Part shown: positions 37,436-48,050 of the stretch, one piece after another
Numbering within the stretch: position 1 is the stretch's first letter
Layout of the letters: each line of letters opens with the position of its first letter
NCBI GenBank assembly: GCA_900074885.1
Contig: FJUW01000012.1
Span: 1,281,303 to 1,345,302 of the forward strand
Origin: Rhynchosporium graminicola
Lineage: Eukaryota > Ascomycota > Leotiomycetes > Helotiales > Ploettnerulaceae
Direction of reading: 5' to 3'
DNA: 64,000 nt
The notes under the pieces: model-generated
The model's database searches: none
Told to the model about the DNA's origin: nothing
Seen by the model: the letters and a program-made list of their open reading frames with translations, nothing else
Translations under genes and position numbers: made by a program

Positions 37436-37472
37436 GCTTTCTTTCTTTCTTTCTTTCTGTCTTTCTTTCTTT
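37436..37472. repeat. (CTTT)n microsatellite
   Basis: TTTC/CTTT tandem units with one TGTC interruption, just after a GCAA repeat at 37394-37416. Confidence 0.9.
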
Positions 37473-38542
37473 CCTTCTACCTGAAGGTTCCGTTCCATAC
37501 GAAGTATGTTTGGCGCGGCGCCCTGAGACGGAGACGGGGACCGCGAAGTGTGTTTGTTTGTATTATTGGTGTTGGCTGGCGATGGTGTTGGTGTTGTCGC
37601 ATCCCGAGCTCTGTTCCAAGACACGAGATTTCTTCAAATTCCATCCATCGTATCGGATCGATAGTATTCTATTCATCGCTGCTGCTGCGGCGCCCGTCTC
37701 ACTAGAACCTCCGGAGTATCAGATCGATCAAAGAATAATGGACCGGGAAATTAACATCTCATCTCGCGAGCACCCTTCCTTTTCTGTTTCTTTTTCTTTT
37801 CATCTCAGCCATGCGGGCGGTCAGGAGAGAGAGCTTCCAGTTCCTTTGTCCTCCCATCCATCCTCAAACCCCAACACAAACCCTCCCAGATCCGTTACTT
37901 CTACTCCCTCCGTACCTCACTCATCGAGTCATCCTTCACCCAAATAGATCCGCAAGCCCAAGTACTCCGAACAAGATCCCACCGGGTTCTCCCGCTTGTC
38001 GATGGGTCAAACTTGTATCGTTCTAGCACATCCGATAACCTTGCCACTCCTTTGTTGGTGTGTCTTTACATTGGAATGCGATATATAAGTATACCTGGGT
38101 CTGGTAATCTAAGTACCGTGCTTGCGTCTCGGGCCGGTGGTAATTAATCAATACGAGCTTGAGATCTGCCTAGCTGGCTAGGTCCTGCCTGCCTGCGCTG
38201 CGTCATCTTCGGGCTCAGTCCCTTCAGTCAGTCAGTGAGAGCAGCCAAGCCACTTTTACCCCTTGTCAGTAGGTGAGTGGGGCGAGTGGGCGAGGTGGGG
38301 ACGGGTACGGGATTCAAGAGCTCCACTGCACCTGGACAGAGGCGAGGGCGAGCGTCTAAAATCAGATCCAGAGACAACACCTGGGAATAGAACTCTCACG
38401 ACGGCAACCCCGACCCCGACCCCGACCACGATCACGACAAGAACAACAAGACACTCAACTTCGACATCAAACAGCAGAGGGCCTCCCTCATCCTCCAGAT
38501 CCACTCGTTCATCTGGGCTATTGAGTGTCGTCAGTTAATGAG

Positions 38543-40230
38543 ATGATGATGATGATGATGGGGCGCTCAACACTGTCCAAGCTGGTGCTGGCACTCTCTG
38601 TTTGGAGCAATGGAGTCGCCGGCATCGATCTCGACCTCACGTCTGATGGTGAGTAGCTAGCTTCCTTGGTGATATGATCTTCTTCGACGTTCAGGCGGCT
38701 AAACTAAGCCCCAGACAATATCAAGTCGGTCGCAAAGACTATTGTTGCAGATATGGTGCAATACTATTCATCAACTCCAGGAGTGATCATTTCCAACATT
38801 CCTGGACAATTACCAGGACCGCCGGCGAATCCAACAATTACCAATGCTGGCTATTTCTGGTGGGAGGGAGGAGCCATGTTTGGCGCCCTCATCGATTACT
38901 GGTACTACACCGGCGACACAACTTACAATGATATGACCTCCCAAGCTTTACAGCACCAATCTGGTCCCAACCACGACTACCTACCACAGAATCAAACTCT
39001 GGGAATGGGTAATGATGATCAAGGTGCGAATATGCCTCTTGAATGTAGATGACATTTCTATATCACGTGAGACTGACCTTCCAGGTTTCTGGGCCATGTC
39101 CGCAATGACAGCCGCCGAACTGGGCTTTCCAAACCCACCAGAGGGATCGCCTCAATGGCTCGCTCTCGTGCAAGCAGTGTATAACATTCAGGTACCCAAG
39201 ATCGACCAAGTTTGTGGCGGGGGTCTTCGCTGGCAAGCTTATACTTTTCTCAACGGATACAAATACAAGAACTCCATCTCAAACGGATGTCTCTTTAATA
39301 TGGCCGCTCGCCTAGCCCTGTATACAGGCAACTCCTCGTACGCAGATCAAGCGGAAAAAACGTGGGAATGGATGGAAGGCGTCGGCTTTATCGACGCGAA
39401 GCATAATGTCTATGATGGCGCAGGTGTAGACAATAACTGCACGGAGATCTACAAAGCTCAGTTTTCTTACAATGCAGGCATTTTCCTCCACGGAGCTGCC
39501 GCCATGTATAAATTTGTAAGTACCACACACACCTGACATAGTCTCTTCACGCCTGGTTGTATAATTCGCGCATCGTCAACTCGAGTATCCAATCTCAACC
39601 GTCAATGCTAACATCCTCCAGACTGGCAGCGACGTCTGGAAGACGCGTCTCCAGACTCTGCTCACCCAGACTGTTGCCATCTTCTTCCCCGATGGAATCG
39701 CCTACGAAGTCGCCTGTGAAAAGGCTCTCATCCACTGCTCCATCGACATGCTTTCCTACAAAGCCTATCTAACCCGCTGGATGGCCGCCTCCACCAAATG
39801 GGCCCCCTTCATCACCGACACTGTCATGCCTCTTCTCGCAACCTCCGCCGCAGCCGCCGCAAAGCAATGTTCCGGGTCCCCCGCTGACCGGCCCAACGGA
39901 CGCATGTGCGGACTTAGCTGGAGTAAAGGCGAAGCATGGGATGGCACTTCCGGCATTGGCCAAGAAATGGCTGCTCTGCAAGTCATTCAAGGGAATCTGA
40001 TCAAGGGTGCCAAGGATCCTTTGACGAACGCTACGGGCGGTACGAGTAAAGGTGATCCTGCTGCTGGGACAGGCGACCCCACGAGTCTGGATCCGACGCT
40101 TCTGAAGCCACTTACGACAGGTGATAAGGCCGGTGCGGGTATCTTGACGGCGATTGTGGTGGCAGTTATCTTGAGTGGACTCATTTGGGTGAGTTTGCCG
40201 GATGGGAATATGAACTGGAGGGGAAAATAG
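38543..40230 (+). CDS. GH76 GPI-type mannosidase, Dfg5/Dcw1 family
   Basis: Exons 38543-38648, 38715-39023, 39085-39515 and 39622-40230 give 484 residues. The start is a run of six ATG codons; the first gives a Met-rich start before a signal peptide (core 'KLVLALSVW'). The GH76 fold shows in 'GYFWWEGGAMFGALIDYWYY', the 'NDDQGFWAMSA' block holding the paired catalytic Asp residues, 'GGGLRWQ', 'GCLFNMAARLA' and 'YNAGIFLHGAAAMY'. The C-terminus has a Gly/Thr/Ser-rich linker and a hydrophobic segment ('GAGILTAIVVAVILSGLIW') as in GPI-anchored members, although a short hydrophilic tail follows it. Family members cross-link GPI-mannoproteins to the wall glucan. The second, in-frame Asp pairs and Cys residues look intact. 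Confidence 0.92.
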
Positions 40231-41723
40231 AGGAACGCAGTGGGAGTAATTGGAGGATCTGCGCGATAGATGTATATTTGTTTTATTCGGAGTTGGATGG
40301 ACATGCAGAATGATATCGTGCAAATGCACAGTTAACAATTTCTATCTACCGAAATCGCTACGTTTTGCACTACCTAGGTAGTTTTGGTTAACCTGTGCCT
40401 CATTCATTCTATGATCGCCTCATCATACAAGCGTCTCTCCCTTCTCTGAGGTTCTTATAGCACGCTCTCTTCTTTTTGAAGTGCATAATCACATACATAC
40501 GCATGTACGCACGTACTGACCGACCTCTTTTTTCCTCTTCCTTTGGAAAAAAAAAAAGCCGAGCTGAGCCAGATCTGGTATAGCGAAGCACAGCATATAC
40601 GGAATGGATGTAGTAAAGTGGTAACACCATTTCTCTTGTGGGATGTGGATCGGGTAAGATCTCGTCGAAAGGCAAAAGGGTGGATTATTTCTATATATTT
40701 TGATTATTTATTACAGACTCTATACTACCTGACTATAAATGACTCTCTTACCGCTTCTTTCTCAATCGACTAGTTGTAATGATACAGCTGTTCTCTTCTT
40801 CTCTTTCGTAGCTCTCTCTCTCTCTCTCTCTCTCTCTCCAATTGGAGCTCCGCAAATTTGATCTTCAAGCTCTAACCTACTACTAGCTTGAATTAGAGCC
40901 TCTGACTCCAAGTAGCCTTCGCCTTGGAAGTAGATATCTTACAACGCTTTTCATATTTACCAAGTCGACTGCATCAAGTTATGTAGCCTCTTCAAATCAT
41001 GAAGAGAGACATATACACAGTCATTAGAAACAAGGCTAACATCTCAATGAAATTGCTTAAAGTATAGTGAATTCTGATATTAGACTATTCATTGTGTATA
41101 TATGGATTGGACTAAAAATACACAGAGGGTAGAACAGCTTCTTTCGATTTTTTTTCTTTTCATTCGCGTCGGGATTCATGTGGTTGTTAAGCTGGAGAAA
41201 AGAAGGTTAGAAGTCTATCTACCTTTTCAAGCGTGTATAGAATACTACCAGCGTGGTTTTGGTAAATAGTTTAAATAGTGTTATATATTAATCAGACCAC
41301 GGAGAACAACTTAGCTCCTTCAGGTAGCAGGTTATCACACGCTTTTGCAAGGGTTGGAAAAAAGGGTGGCAATTTTGTCTTTGGGGGTTTACTTTACCTT
41401 GTGTAATTGTGACATGTCACGATATTGTTCCGGTACTTACTTTGTCTTGCCAATCCTGCAAAAGTCACGAGGACATCCCAGAACTTTGATACTGCTTCAA
41501 TGGACGTTTTGGGTCAGCCTCGCAAGAAGATTACGTGTAAAAGCAGGAATTGCCATCGCCGAATAGAAGAATTACCGCTCTTCTCCCAAAACGCGCTTTG
41601 ATCGGTCGGTGTCAAAATCAAGGGAAAACTGCCCAAAGACTTTTATTTCTCGAGTACCTGGTCCGCTGAAACACTTCCAGCACATAACTCCTTGATGCTC
41701 TCCTCTACAATCCCAAAAACATC
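40231..41723. other. Intergenic region between GH76 and glycosyltransferase genes
   Basis: Contains a CT dinucleotide repeat (40811-40838) and an A-run at about 40548-40557. Short frames such as 41345-41566 are not supported by any recognisable feature. Confidence 0.55.
40811..40838. repeat. (CT)n dinucleotide repeat, about 14 units
   Basis: Uninterrupted CT/TC repeat in the 3' region downstream of the GH76 gene. Confidence 0.95.
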
Positions 41724-43016
41724 TTATTTTCCCATCTCCTCCTCTAGCTCCCTTGCTCTCTGCTTATACCTCCCTTCACTCAACACTTTCTCCACCGCCT
41801 CTTTCACAGCCTTTGGAGTAGGAGACTCGGTCCTCATATTGACGCCTAGACCCGCCCACTCAACCCTCGCAGCGACTTCGGGTTTATCAGCAGCGACACC
41901 GGCTACAATCAACGGCGTCCCATGACTAACAGCATGCTGAAACCCTCCATAGCCACCATTCGTGACGAACACATCCACGTATGGAAGCAATTCATCGTAA
42001 GGAATGAAATCGCTTACTCTTGAATTCTTCGGCACTTTGAAGTCTGAGCGTAGAACAGCACCTTCTCGTCCGAGTGCTGCTACAACCAGCATATCTTCGC
42101 AACCAGCCAGTCCTTTCAGCGTAGGCAAGATAAGCTTCTCATACTGTGCCGTCGCTGTCCCCTGAGTAACAAACACAATCCTCTTCTTCTCAGCATTAAC
42201 AGCCACATCCTCCCACCAGCTCGGCTTCTCTTTCGTCACACCTCTATGCCCACCCGGCAGCGCGCCCGTGAACCTCAACCCGGGCGGGGGATTGGGTCGC
42301 GGGTATTCCAGACTTGGGATACACATTTGCAAGAACCGATCCGGGATTGTGACTTGCAAATCGAAGATGTGCTCTTTCATAGGCCCGACACCAAAGTTTG
42401 CGAATATCGCGTTGAGACCGTCTGTGAGTTCTGCAAAGCGCTCGTCCCGGCCTGCGTACATCGCTTCATTCTTCACAACACCCTTTGGTGAGGGATCGTA
42501 AGGTAACCCCATCCCGAAAGGAGGGACTCCCGGTCCTTTGAGAGGTAAGGGCGTGAGTCCCAGATTAATCACACCTGCAGGCTTTATCCCCTTCGCGCCG
42601 AGCAAAATAGGTAAATTACCCCAAAACGTGTAGTCCTGAATAATGATCACTTTCCTGCCTGGTGCCTGCCTCTGCTGAATAGATCTCAGAATCTCCTGAA
42701 CACTTTCATGCTGATACGGAATCGTGCTTCCGAATATCCACTTCATGGCATGAGCTAAGCTGTATGCTGCTCCAGGTGCTCTGTCTGGGGGAGGGAACAG
42801 CGTATGAAAGTTGGCCATGTTGAAATCGGCTCGGCCCGTGAGAGGGACGAATGTTGCGCCTATTGCCTCGATTGAGGCTTTGGACTCGGAATTGGTGGTG
42901 AAGATTGCTTCGTACCCGCGAGATATTAGGGTTTGAGCAACGGCTCGGACGGGAAGGACATGACCATCGCCGGGAGTTGCGCAGAAGAGGAGAAGTGGCT
43001 TCTATGGTGTGGACAT
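41724..43016 (-). CDS. UDP-glycosyltransferase (MGT/UGT-like), stop codon near the start
   Basis: The frame from 43001 down encodes a complete GT-B glycosyltransferase. It opens with the N-terminal acceptor-domain strand 'LLLFCATPGDGHVLPVRAVAQ'-like region and 'LTGRADFN', and it has the C-terminal nucleotide-sugar half with 'VFVTQGTATA', 'FIPYDELLPYVDVFVTNGG' and 'GGFQHAVSHGTPLIVAG'. These proteins transfer a sugar from a UDP-sugar to small acceptors, often for detoxification or natural-product tailoring. The natural start 'MSTP' (ATG 43016) is followed at once by TAG (43002-43004), where the family usually has a residue such as Gln or Lys. Either the gene is knocked out at codon 5, or CATAG acts as a 3' splice site for an unseen upstream exon, or translation starts at Met 42818, losing about 62 residues including the Gly-rich loop. 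I could not find an upstream exon in phase. Confidence 0.75.
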
Positions 43017-43829
43017 TTTGAATTCGGGGCAGAGTGCTGGACTTGATGTTGTTCGTGGTGATTGTCCCCGGCGTTATCTTGTCATACAGTGGAGTCCTAC
43101 AGCTCGTACACGTGATATAAGCGGCCGAATTTGTGACCAAGTTGCTACAGAGGTCAGCGATGTTGAGCTTGGCGATCATTCATACATGTTCTAGGGTGTT
43201 AAGGTAGAAAGGAAATTTTGAAACATGCAGGTAGGATAACTGCATTCTCAGCAACTGAAGGTACCGATCCTTAACACTTCATGAAAGCCCTTACGTTGGC
43301 CGTATTTGATACTTATAACTATGCAGAGGAAGAGACGACAATAGCTTGCTCCAAGGGACAAAATTAACGCTGGTAGGTCACTACCTGAAATACGAAACGC
43401 AATGAGAATCTAAAAATGATACTTACGGAGCAATGTATCTTCCAACTTACAACACTATCGACGAATATCTAGGCTCAGTCAGAATGATTAAAACGATAGA
43501 AATTCTTCAAGCACGTGAGGGAAATCATAACAAAAGGAAACATAGACTCAGGGACTTTCAGAAGTGGTTAGAGAGATTAGTAATCGGAGGCCCGCTCAAT
43601 GTGGGTTGCCGCAAACTAGTGACAACTGCTTGAGATAATACATCTCAACAATCGGTGGAGAACAATCAGATGCCTTCTCTTGAGGCTGGGTTACTCACAT
43701 AATTCGTCACCGGTGAAGTGAGAGCTCGACTAGAGTCTCATGTCATATCACAAAAAATGATGTGACGAAATTAATTCAGGATTTTGTGTAGTAAGTTGTC
43801 AGGTTCACGAAATTATCTTGAGACTTTTA
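43017..43829. other. Intergenic region
   Basis: No recognisable coding. It separates the glycosyltransferase from the group of gene fragments. Confidence 0.5.
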
Positions 43830-44366
43830 CTTTACTGATATTTCGCGAAAAAGTTATGAACCTTGTTCTTTGCTAATACCTACATTTCAGTTCAGCTACT
43901 TCTCTTGATCGTCTTCGTTCTTCCAGTCGTCGTTTTAAATCAAAGTCTCGTGCTGTGAACCGTCGAGGTTGGCACGTACGGCTCCCAGGCCTTCTCTATC
44001 ACAGAATTAAAATTTATAGTTCTTCTGGTCGATGATGATCTGTCTTGGTATGTGAGCAGCAGCTTTTGGGATCGCCATTTGGATGTCGCTGCCGTCGACT
44101 CTGCATGTTTGGACTGTGCCATCCTTTTCTATTGGAATACCCATGTTTGTCCAATAGATATGGGCAGTTTTCAGTGAAACTTCAAGTCCTTTTGAAAGTG
44201 TTTGTCTAGAAGTGATTGTTCCGAGATCTCGGCCGTCCGGCAAGCCTACGAGGACTTTACCGCTGTGGACGGTGTCTTCTAAGGTGCTAATACCAATGTC
44301 AAGGACATAGCTAAGGTTAGCATTAGTGAAAAGATCCTCTAAGCTATGTTGAGATAAATTAGGCAA
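43830..44366 (-). pseudogene. YWTD-repeat (beta-propeller) protein fragment
   Basis: Reading the minus strand gives blocks typical of fungal YWTD/NHL-like proteins: 'YVLDIG', 'VHSGKVLVGLPDGRDLGTI', 'AHIYWTNMGIP', 'CRVDGSDIQ', 'HIPRQIIIDQ' and 'FCDREGL'. An in-frame TAA interrupts 'KNYKF'/'FCDREGL' at about 44005-44007, and further stops follow before homology fades near 43.83 kb. Only part of the propeller is left and no proper start codon exists. Non-functional. Confidence 0.7.
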
Positions 44367-44405
44367 ACTTAGAAAGATGGCGCATTCAAGTTATCATGAT
44401 GCATC

Positions 44406-44630
44406 TTATCCTTTTCGTACTGGTAGTAGCTCCCAAAGAATACAGCCCGTCTTTCCCTCTTCTGGCTCCCAAATTTCCCGGATAACATAATTCTTCTTCA
44501 AGAACTCCGTTGTCTTCTCGCCCGAAAGCCCTCTCTCCTTGATTTACGCTCCTTGATAAAGTCAAACGGTACCCAGACCGATAGCATCCATCATAGTATA
44601 AGGTCCAGCTTTCGACCCGAACAATTCCAT
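44406..44630 (-). pseudogene. 3-hydroxyacyl-CoA dehydrogenase C-terminal fragment
   Basis: One frame of 75 codons carries 'GSKAGPYTMMDAIGLGTV', the helical hallmark of the 3HCDH C-terminal domain, then 'TEFLKKNYVIREIW' and 'EEGKTGCILW'. Two stops (TGA directly after 'GTV', where the family has Trp, and a TAA seven codons later) interrupt it. The NAD-binding half is absent, so this is a truncated relic. Confidence 0.65.
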
Positions 44631-44689
44631 CCAGACAAAATTCAATTGCTCAGGTTAACTCACTCCCTCGGACAGGACTGTCAAGCACT

Positions 44690-45238
44690 CGCGCTTGATT
44701 GCGGCCCAGATACGCTTATCATAGCGAATTTTGTGCCACGAATCTCCACTTGGTCTCCAACTTCCAGATTTTGAACGTACTTCACGGTGAGCTGACCATC
44801 AGTGTAACACTTGATGATAAGGCGCCACTCTCCTGGATCAGACTTATTTCAAACGATCGACTGACAGTCTCGCCATCGATATCAGCTCGAATGGTAATAT
44901 TTTGCCCAGTTGGTAGACCCAGGATGCTGTCCTCGCTTGGGAGCCTGAAAACATAGCGGAACACACTCAACGTAAGCTTGTCTTTCCTGATAAGAGGCAG
45001 TTTTTGATATTCCTCTGGCTTGAGAAATCCCTTCACTTTGGTGATTGGCTTCGCGATATGCTCTTCAGATTTGAAGTAAGCAGGATACGAGTACGGAGTT
45101 TTATTTCTGGCCGCGAGTACTTTGTCGAATTAAAGTCCCAGTCCTGCTGCGATTGAATGAGATGCGATTGACGAGAGAAAGACACCTTTCCAGAAATCGC
45201 CATGCTGAGCATATAACCATTCGATCTTTGGTGTGTGT
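44690..45238 (-). pseudogene. NADH-cytochrome b5 reductase-like fragment
   Basis: The minus strand reads 'EWLYAQHGDFWKGVFLSSIA', a membrane-proximal region, then after an in-frame TAA (about 45130-45132, in place of Tyr) 'FDKVLAARNKTPYSYPAYF' and the FAD-domain blocks 'FRYVFRLPSEDSILGLPTGQ' and 'RADIDGETVSRSF'. A frame change near 44.86 kb is followed by 'LIIKCYTDGQLTVKYV' and 'LEVGDQVEIRG'. The N-terminal (cytochrome b5-like in some relatives) and NADH-binding parts are missing. It starts only about 29 bp from, and divergent to, a P450 relic. Confidence 0.75.
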
Positions 45239-45266
45239 GCAGTTATTCCAAACTTCAAATATAAAA

Positions 45267-46640
45267 ATGGTCAAGAAGTCCTTCAACTTGTTAGCTCATC
45301 TGCTAGCAATCGCTCAAGAGACCAACGTTGACTTGCAAAACACCTTTGAGATCTTACAATCCATCGTCGCTCGCTTTCTCTATTGGCGAAATATCAAGTG
45401 ATATTTGAGAATGTATGAGAAAAGAAAGACTGAAGCAGATGCAGGATTCTCCTTTTAGACAACAACGATGGTGTCCTTGATGATCTGGACAATCTCTCGG
45501 ATGCCTCTTCGCCAATCAGAATTCCCAAAGACGAAAATCAAGTACGAGATTTTCCTGGCACTGAAGGTCTGCCAATCACTGGCAGCTATTATGAGGTCTA
45601 TCCCGATCATCTGGGAAACCATCAGAGGTAAGCATCAGCTTCTCGCAGTATAATTTTTAATTTGACGAATCTGGAAGTTGACAAACTTCTTGCTTTCCGA
45701 GACATCATCGCTCCAAAAATGAGCTCGCCTGCTCCTATACACCGCTTGAAGAAGGAAGCTAACCTCGAGATCCTGATTGGAAATGCTTTTCGAATGGTAC
45801 GGCTCAGTTATTAAGACCACTGACATGGGTCATACGAATTACTACACTGACGACCCAAAAGTCGCAGATGTGTTTTCACAGAGGTCAGTGAATTCAATTC
45901 TCCTAGTTCTCGACAAACAATGTCCTGTAATGAAATCCTCGTGGAGATTCGTAGGTGATAGTGGCGGATTACTATCGGGCGGACTTTTTCTCGTGCGCGC
46001 CACAGATGAGGAGGGAGATAACCTTCCCGAGAAACACCGCAGTATAGCGACAGTGGTAGCTGTTGCTGGGGGTTTCATCACAACAGCGAGTATTCTTTCA
46101 TGGATGGTTTATTGTACCGTGACGTACCCAGGATACCAGGAAAGACTTCTCCAAGAGCTCGTTGACCACGGGGTTACTAACGACACTACATGGGATCCAG
46201 ATCTGGCACATGATCTCGAATTCCTCAGCATTCCGATTCAGGAGGTTCAGTATCTCCACAATCCATCATGCCAACCAGGGAGGATAGCACTTAGAGATTT
46301 TATCTTCCCGGGTGGGCACCGAGTACCAAAAGACTCCGTCATGACCATAGCAATTAATTACATTCACAAAACCCCAAATTTTCGGCATGATTACGCGAGG
46401 TCTGCTCTGATCGCTAGGATACGGACAAGGTGAGGAGCAGACCCAAGGCTTCATACATTTTTTTTGTGGCGGGACAGAGAATGGTAAGTGCGGCTTTTGA
46501 AAGACAACCCCATAATATCTATTTGAAAGAGTTGGAGATGATCCAGTGGACTGAGACCAGCGATTCAATCAACCCGCCCCATCAAAATTCTATGTGCGAG
46601 CGAAAAAGAGGACGAGTTGGCCTAGGAAATCGAAGCAATC
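45267..46640 (+). pseudogene. Cytochrome P450 relic with lost catalytic residues
   Basis: An ATG at 45267 begins a helical leader ('SFNLLAHLLAIAQETNVDL'). It is interrupted by a TGA and a one-base frame change near 45450 before 'LLDNNDGVLDDLDNLSDASS' and 'GLPITGSYYEVYPDHLGNHQ'. After a probable intron (donor 45628) come 'TTDMGHTNYYTDDPKVADVF' and, after a gap in homology, the I-helix 'GGFITTASILSW', then 'PGYQERLLQELVDHG' and 'RVPKDSVMTIAINYIH'. The I-helix acidic residue is Ile, ExxR has become 'EVQY', and the heme loop reads 'AGQRMVSAAF' without the Cys ligand. It cannot be an active P450. Confidence 0.8.
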
Positions 46641-47960
46641 AGTGTAATTATACAATTTGGAAGGACATTCACCCAGTCTTGATGGTCTATATCTATGTCT
46701 TATCTTGTTCATTCAAATATAAATTTCTGCGCCACGTTGAACTCTTTGAATTAATATCAAATCCCTTACGGCTGTCGTTTGTTTGTTCAGTTGTGATATC
46801 TGGATCTGTATGGAAGAGAGGTTGGGCAAATTCGTCTTGGGCGAAACAAAGTCATCACAAGAAAAGTCGCTAAACATCCGTGTGAAACTGAAACATTACT
46901 TGATTGATATCCCGTGATACCTTGGTGACTTGGAAGGCAAGACCCAGGACATTTCGTAAAGTACCCATTGAGGTCGCATAGTTAAAATCGCATAATAGTC
47001 GGGATCGCTCCGTATGCTTTGCGTAGAGTCTGAGCGCAACAGAGAACGGACTACGTATTGATTATTTGAGCATTTTATTTAAGGGAAACAAGTTGTAACT
47101 TCGCCAGAAACGAGCTGAACCAGCCTCGAAGTCCCTTTGGAGTCTTGAAGTGAGGTGAGCAAAATAGATTCTGTAGACTACTAGACATGCTTGCTATGGT
47201 CAGCTAACAAAGGGGTCTACAGCCAAAACGAGTAGGCGAGCATCCGTGCATGAATTCGAATGCAGCCGTGCAGCTTGGCGACGACAGTGAGATCCTGGAA
47301 CTCGAAATCTTATTCAAGTTTCCTTAATATCGATTTATCGACCTGCCTTTTGAAGATCTCGGTAATAAAGATTTCTTGTGGTGTGTATGCAGCGTGATGA
47401 TGTCAAGAGCCGCTGCCACTGATGTCTACTCCGTACATGTGCAAGCCGTTCCGCTCCAGGGATCTTGCGTTCTTCATAAGCATTAAAATATCCTCTTTTG
47501 GAAGCTCCTCCGTGACCTTAATCTACATTCAGATCTACCACCGGAGGATGAGGCTTTGACTTTCTGGGAACAAGCCAATCTGGTATACGATCCTGACCAC
47601 GAGTGTAGTATACATCGTGACTTCTTAAAAATAGATCATGCTTCACATGCATTTTGATATCTTTTATTGAATTGTGGGTACGATAACAAAATTTATTGGT
47701 TGCAGTTTCTGCTCCGTCGCTTTTTTACTTATGACGAACCTATTCTGATGAACCTTCTTTATCGGCGGCTGCGGACTGTGCCATCTGAATGCAGGTCCAA
47801 TCCAGATGACATCGGCGGAAGCCCTGCATTAAGATAGTAGCACGGATAAATCGTACAGGTGATAGCTATGTCCCTGGATATGATCGACGCTGAGGGGAAG
47901 CATTGAGGTTATTTTCATTTCCGGAAAGCAGCCATCACTGCGTGCTCGAACACGGGAGAA
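46641..47960. other. Intergenic region, no gene recognised
   Basis: About 1.3 kb with short, unsupported frames only. Some of it may be further decay of the neighbouring gene group, but I could not recognise any protein block. Confidence 0.45.
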
Positions 47961-47961
47961 A

Positions 47962-47969
47962 TATAAATA
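47962..47969 (+). promoter_or_regulatory. Putative TATA box of the phosphodiesterase-lectin gene
   Basis: TATAAATA lies about 80 bases upstream of ATG 48051, an expected core-promoter distance. Confidence 0.5.
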
Positions 47970-48050
47970 TGTACACGATGACCTTCGCCATGGAGTTTCG
48001 GTAGGCCACTGCTAAACACTTCCAGCTCAGCAACTGTCAATCTTCAAAAA

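Larger units (their letters stand above)
35574..38542. other. Divergent intergenic region with clustered microsatellites
   Basis: Three kilobases between the FLC-like and GH76 genes. It contains many short tandem repeats: AGGTG (36211-36245), GT/GGTGT (36342-36375), ACAG (36502-36518), AGGGA (36523-36555), GGCA (36991-37032), CCTA (about 37335-37354), GCAA (37394-37416) and CTTT (37436-37472). Purine/pyrimidine strand bias is strong. Open frames here are made of the repeats and are not supported. Confidence 0.7.

Noticed and set aside
36192..37947. Several 70-175-codon frames in the FLC-GH76 intergenic region
   Set aside because: They consist largely of microsatellite translations and show no signal peptide, domain or plausible exon structure.
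42706..43179. 157-codon frame overlapping the glycosyltransferase start
   Set aside because: It is an alternative frame of the glycosyltransferase coding region with no recognisable domain. I tested it as a source of an upstream exon but could not find an in-phase donor.
43830..46640. A single novel multi-domain gene spanning the relic region
   Set aside because: The fragments lie on both strands, belong to four unrelated families and each contains stops, so decay of separate genes is the simpler reading.
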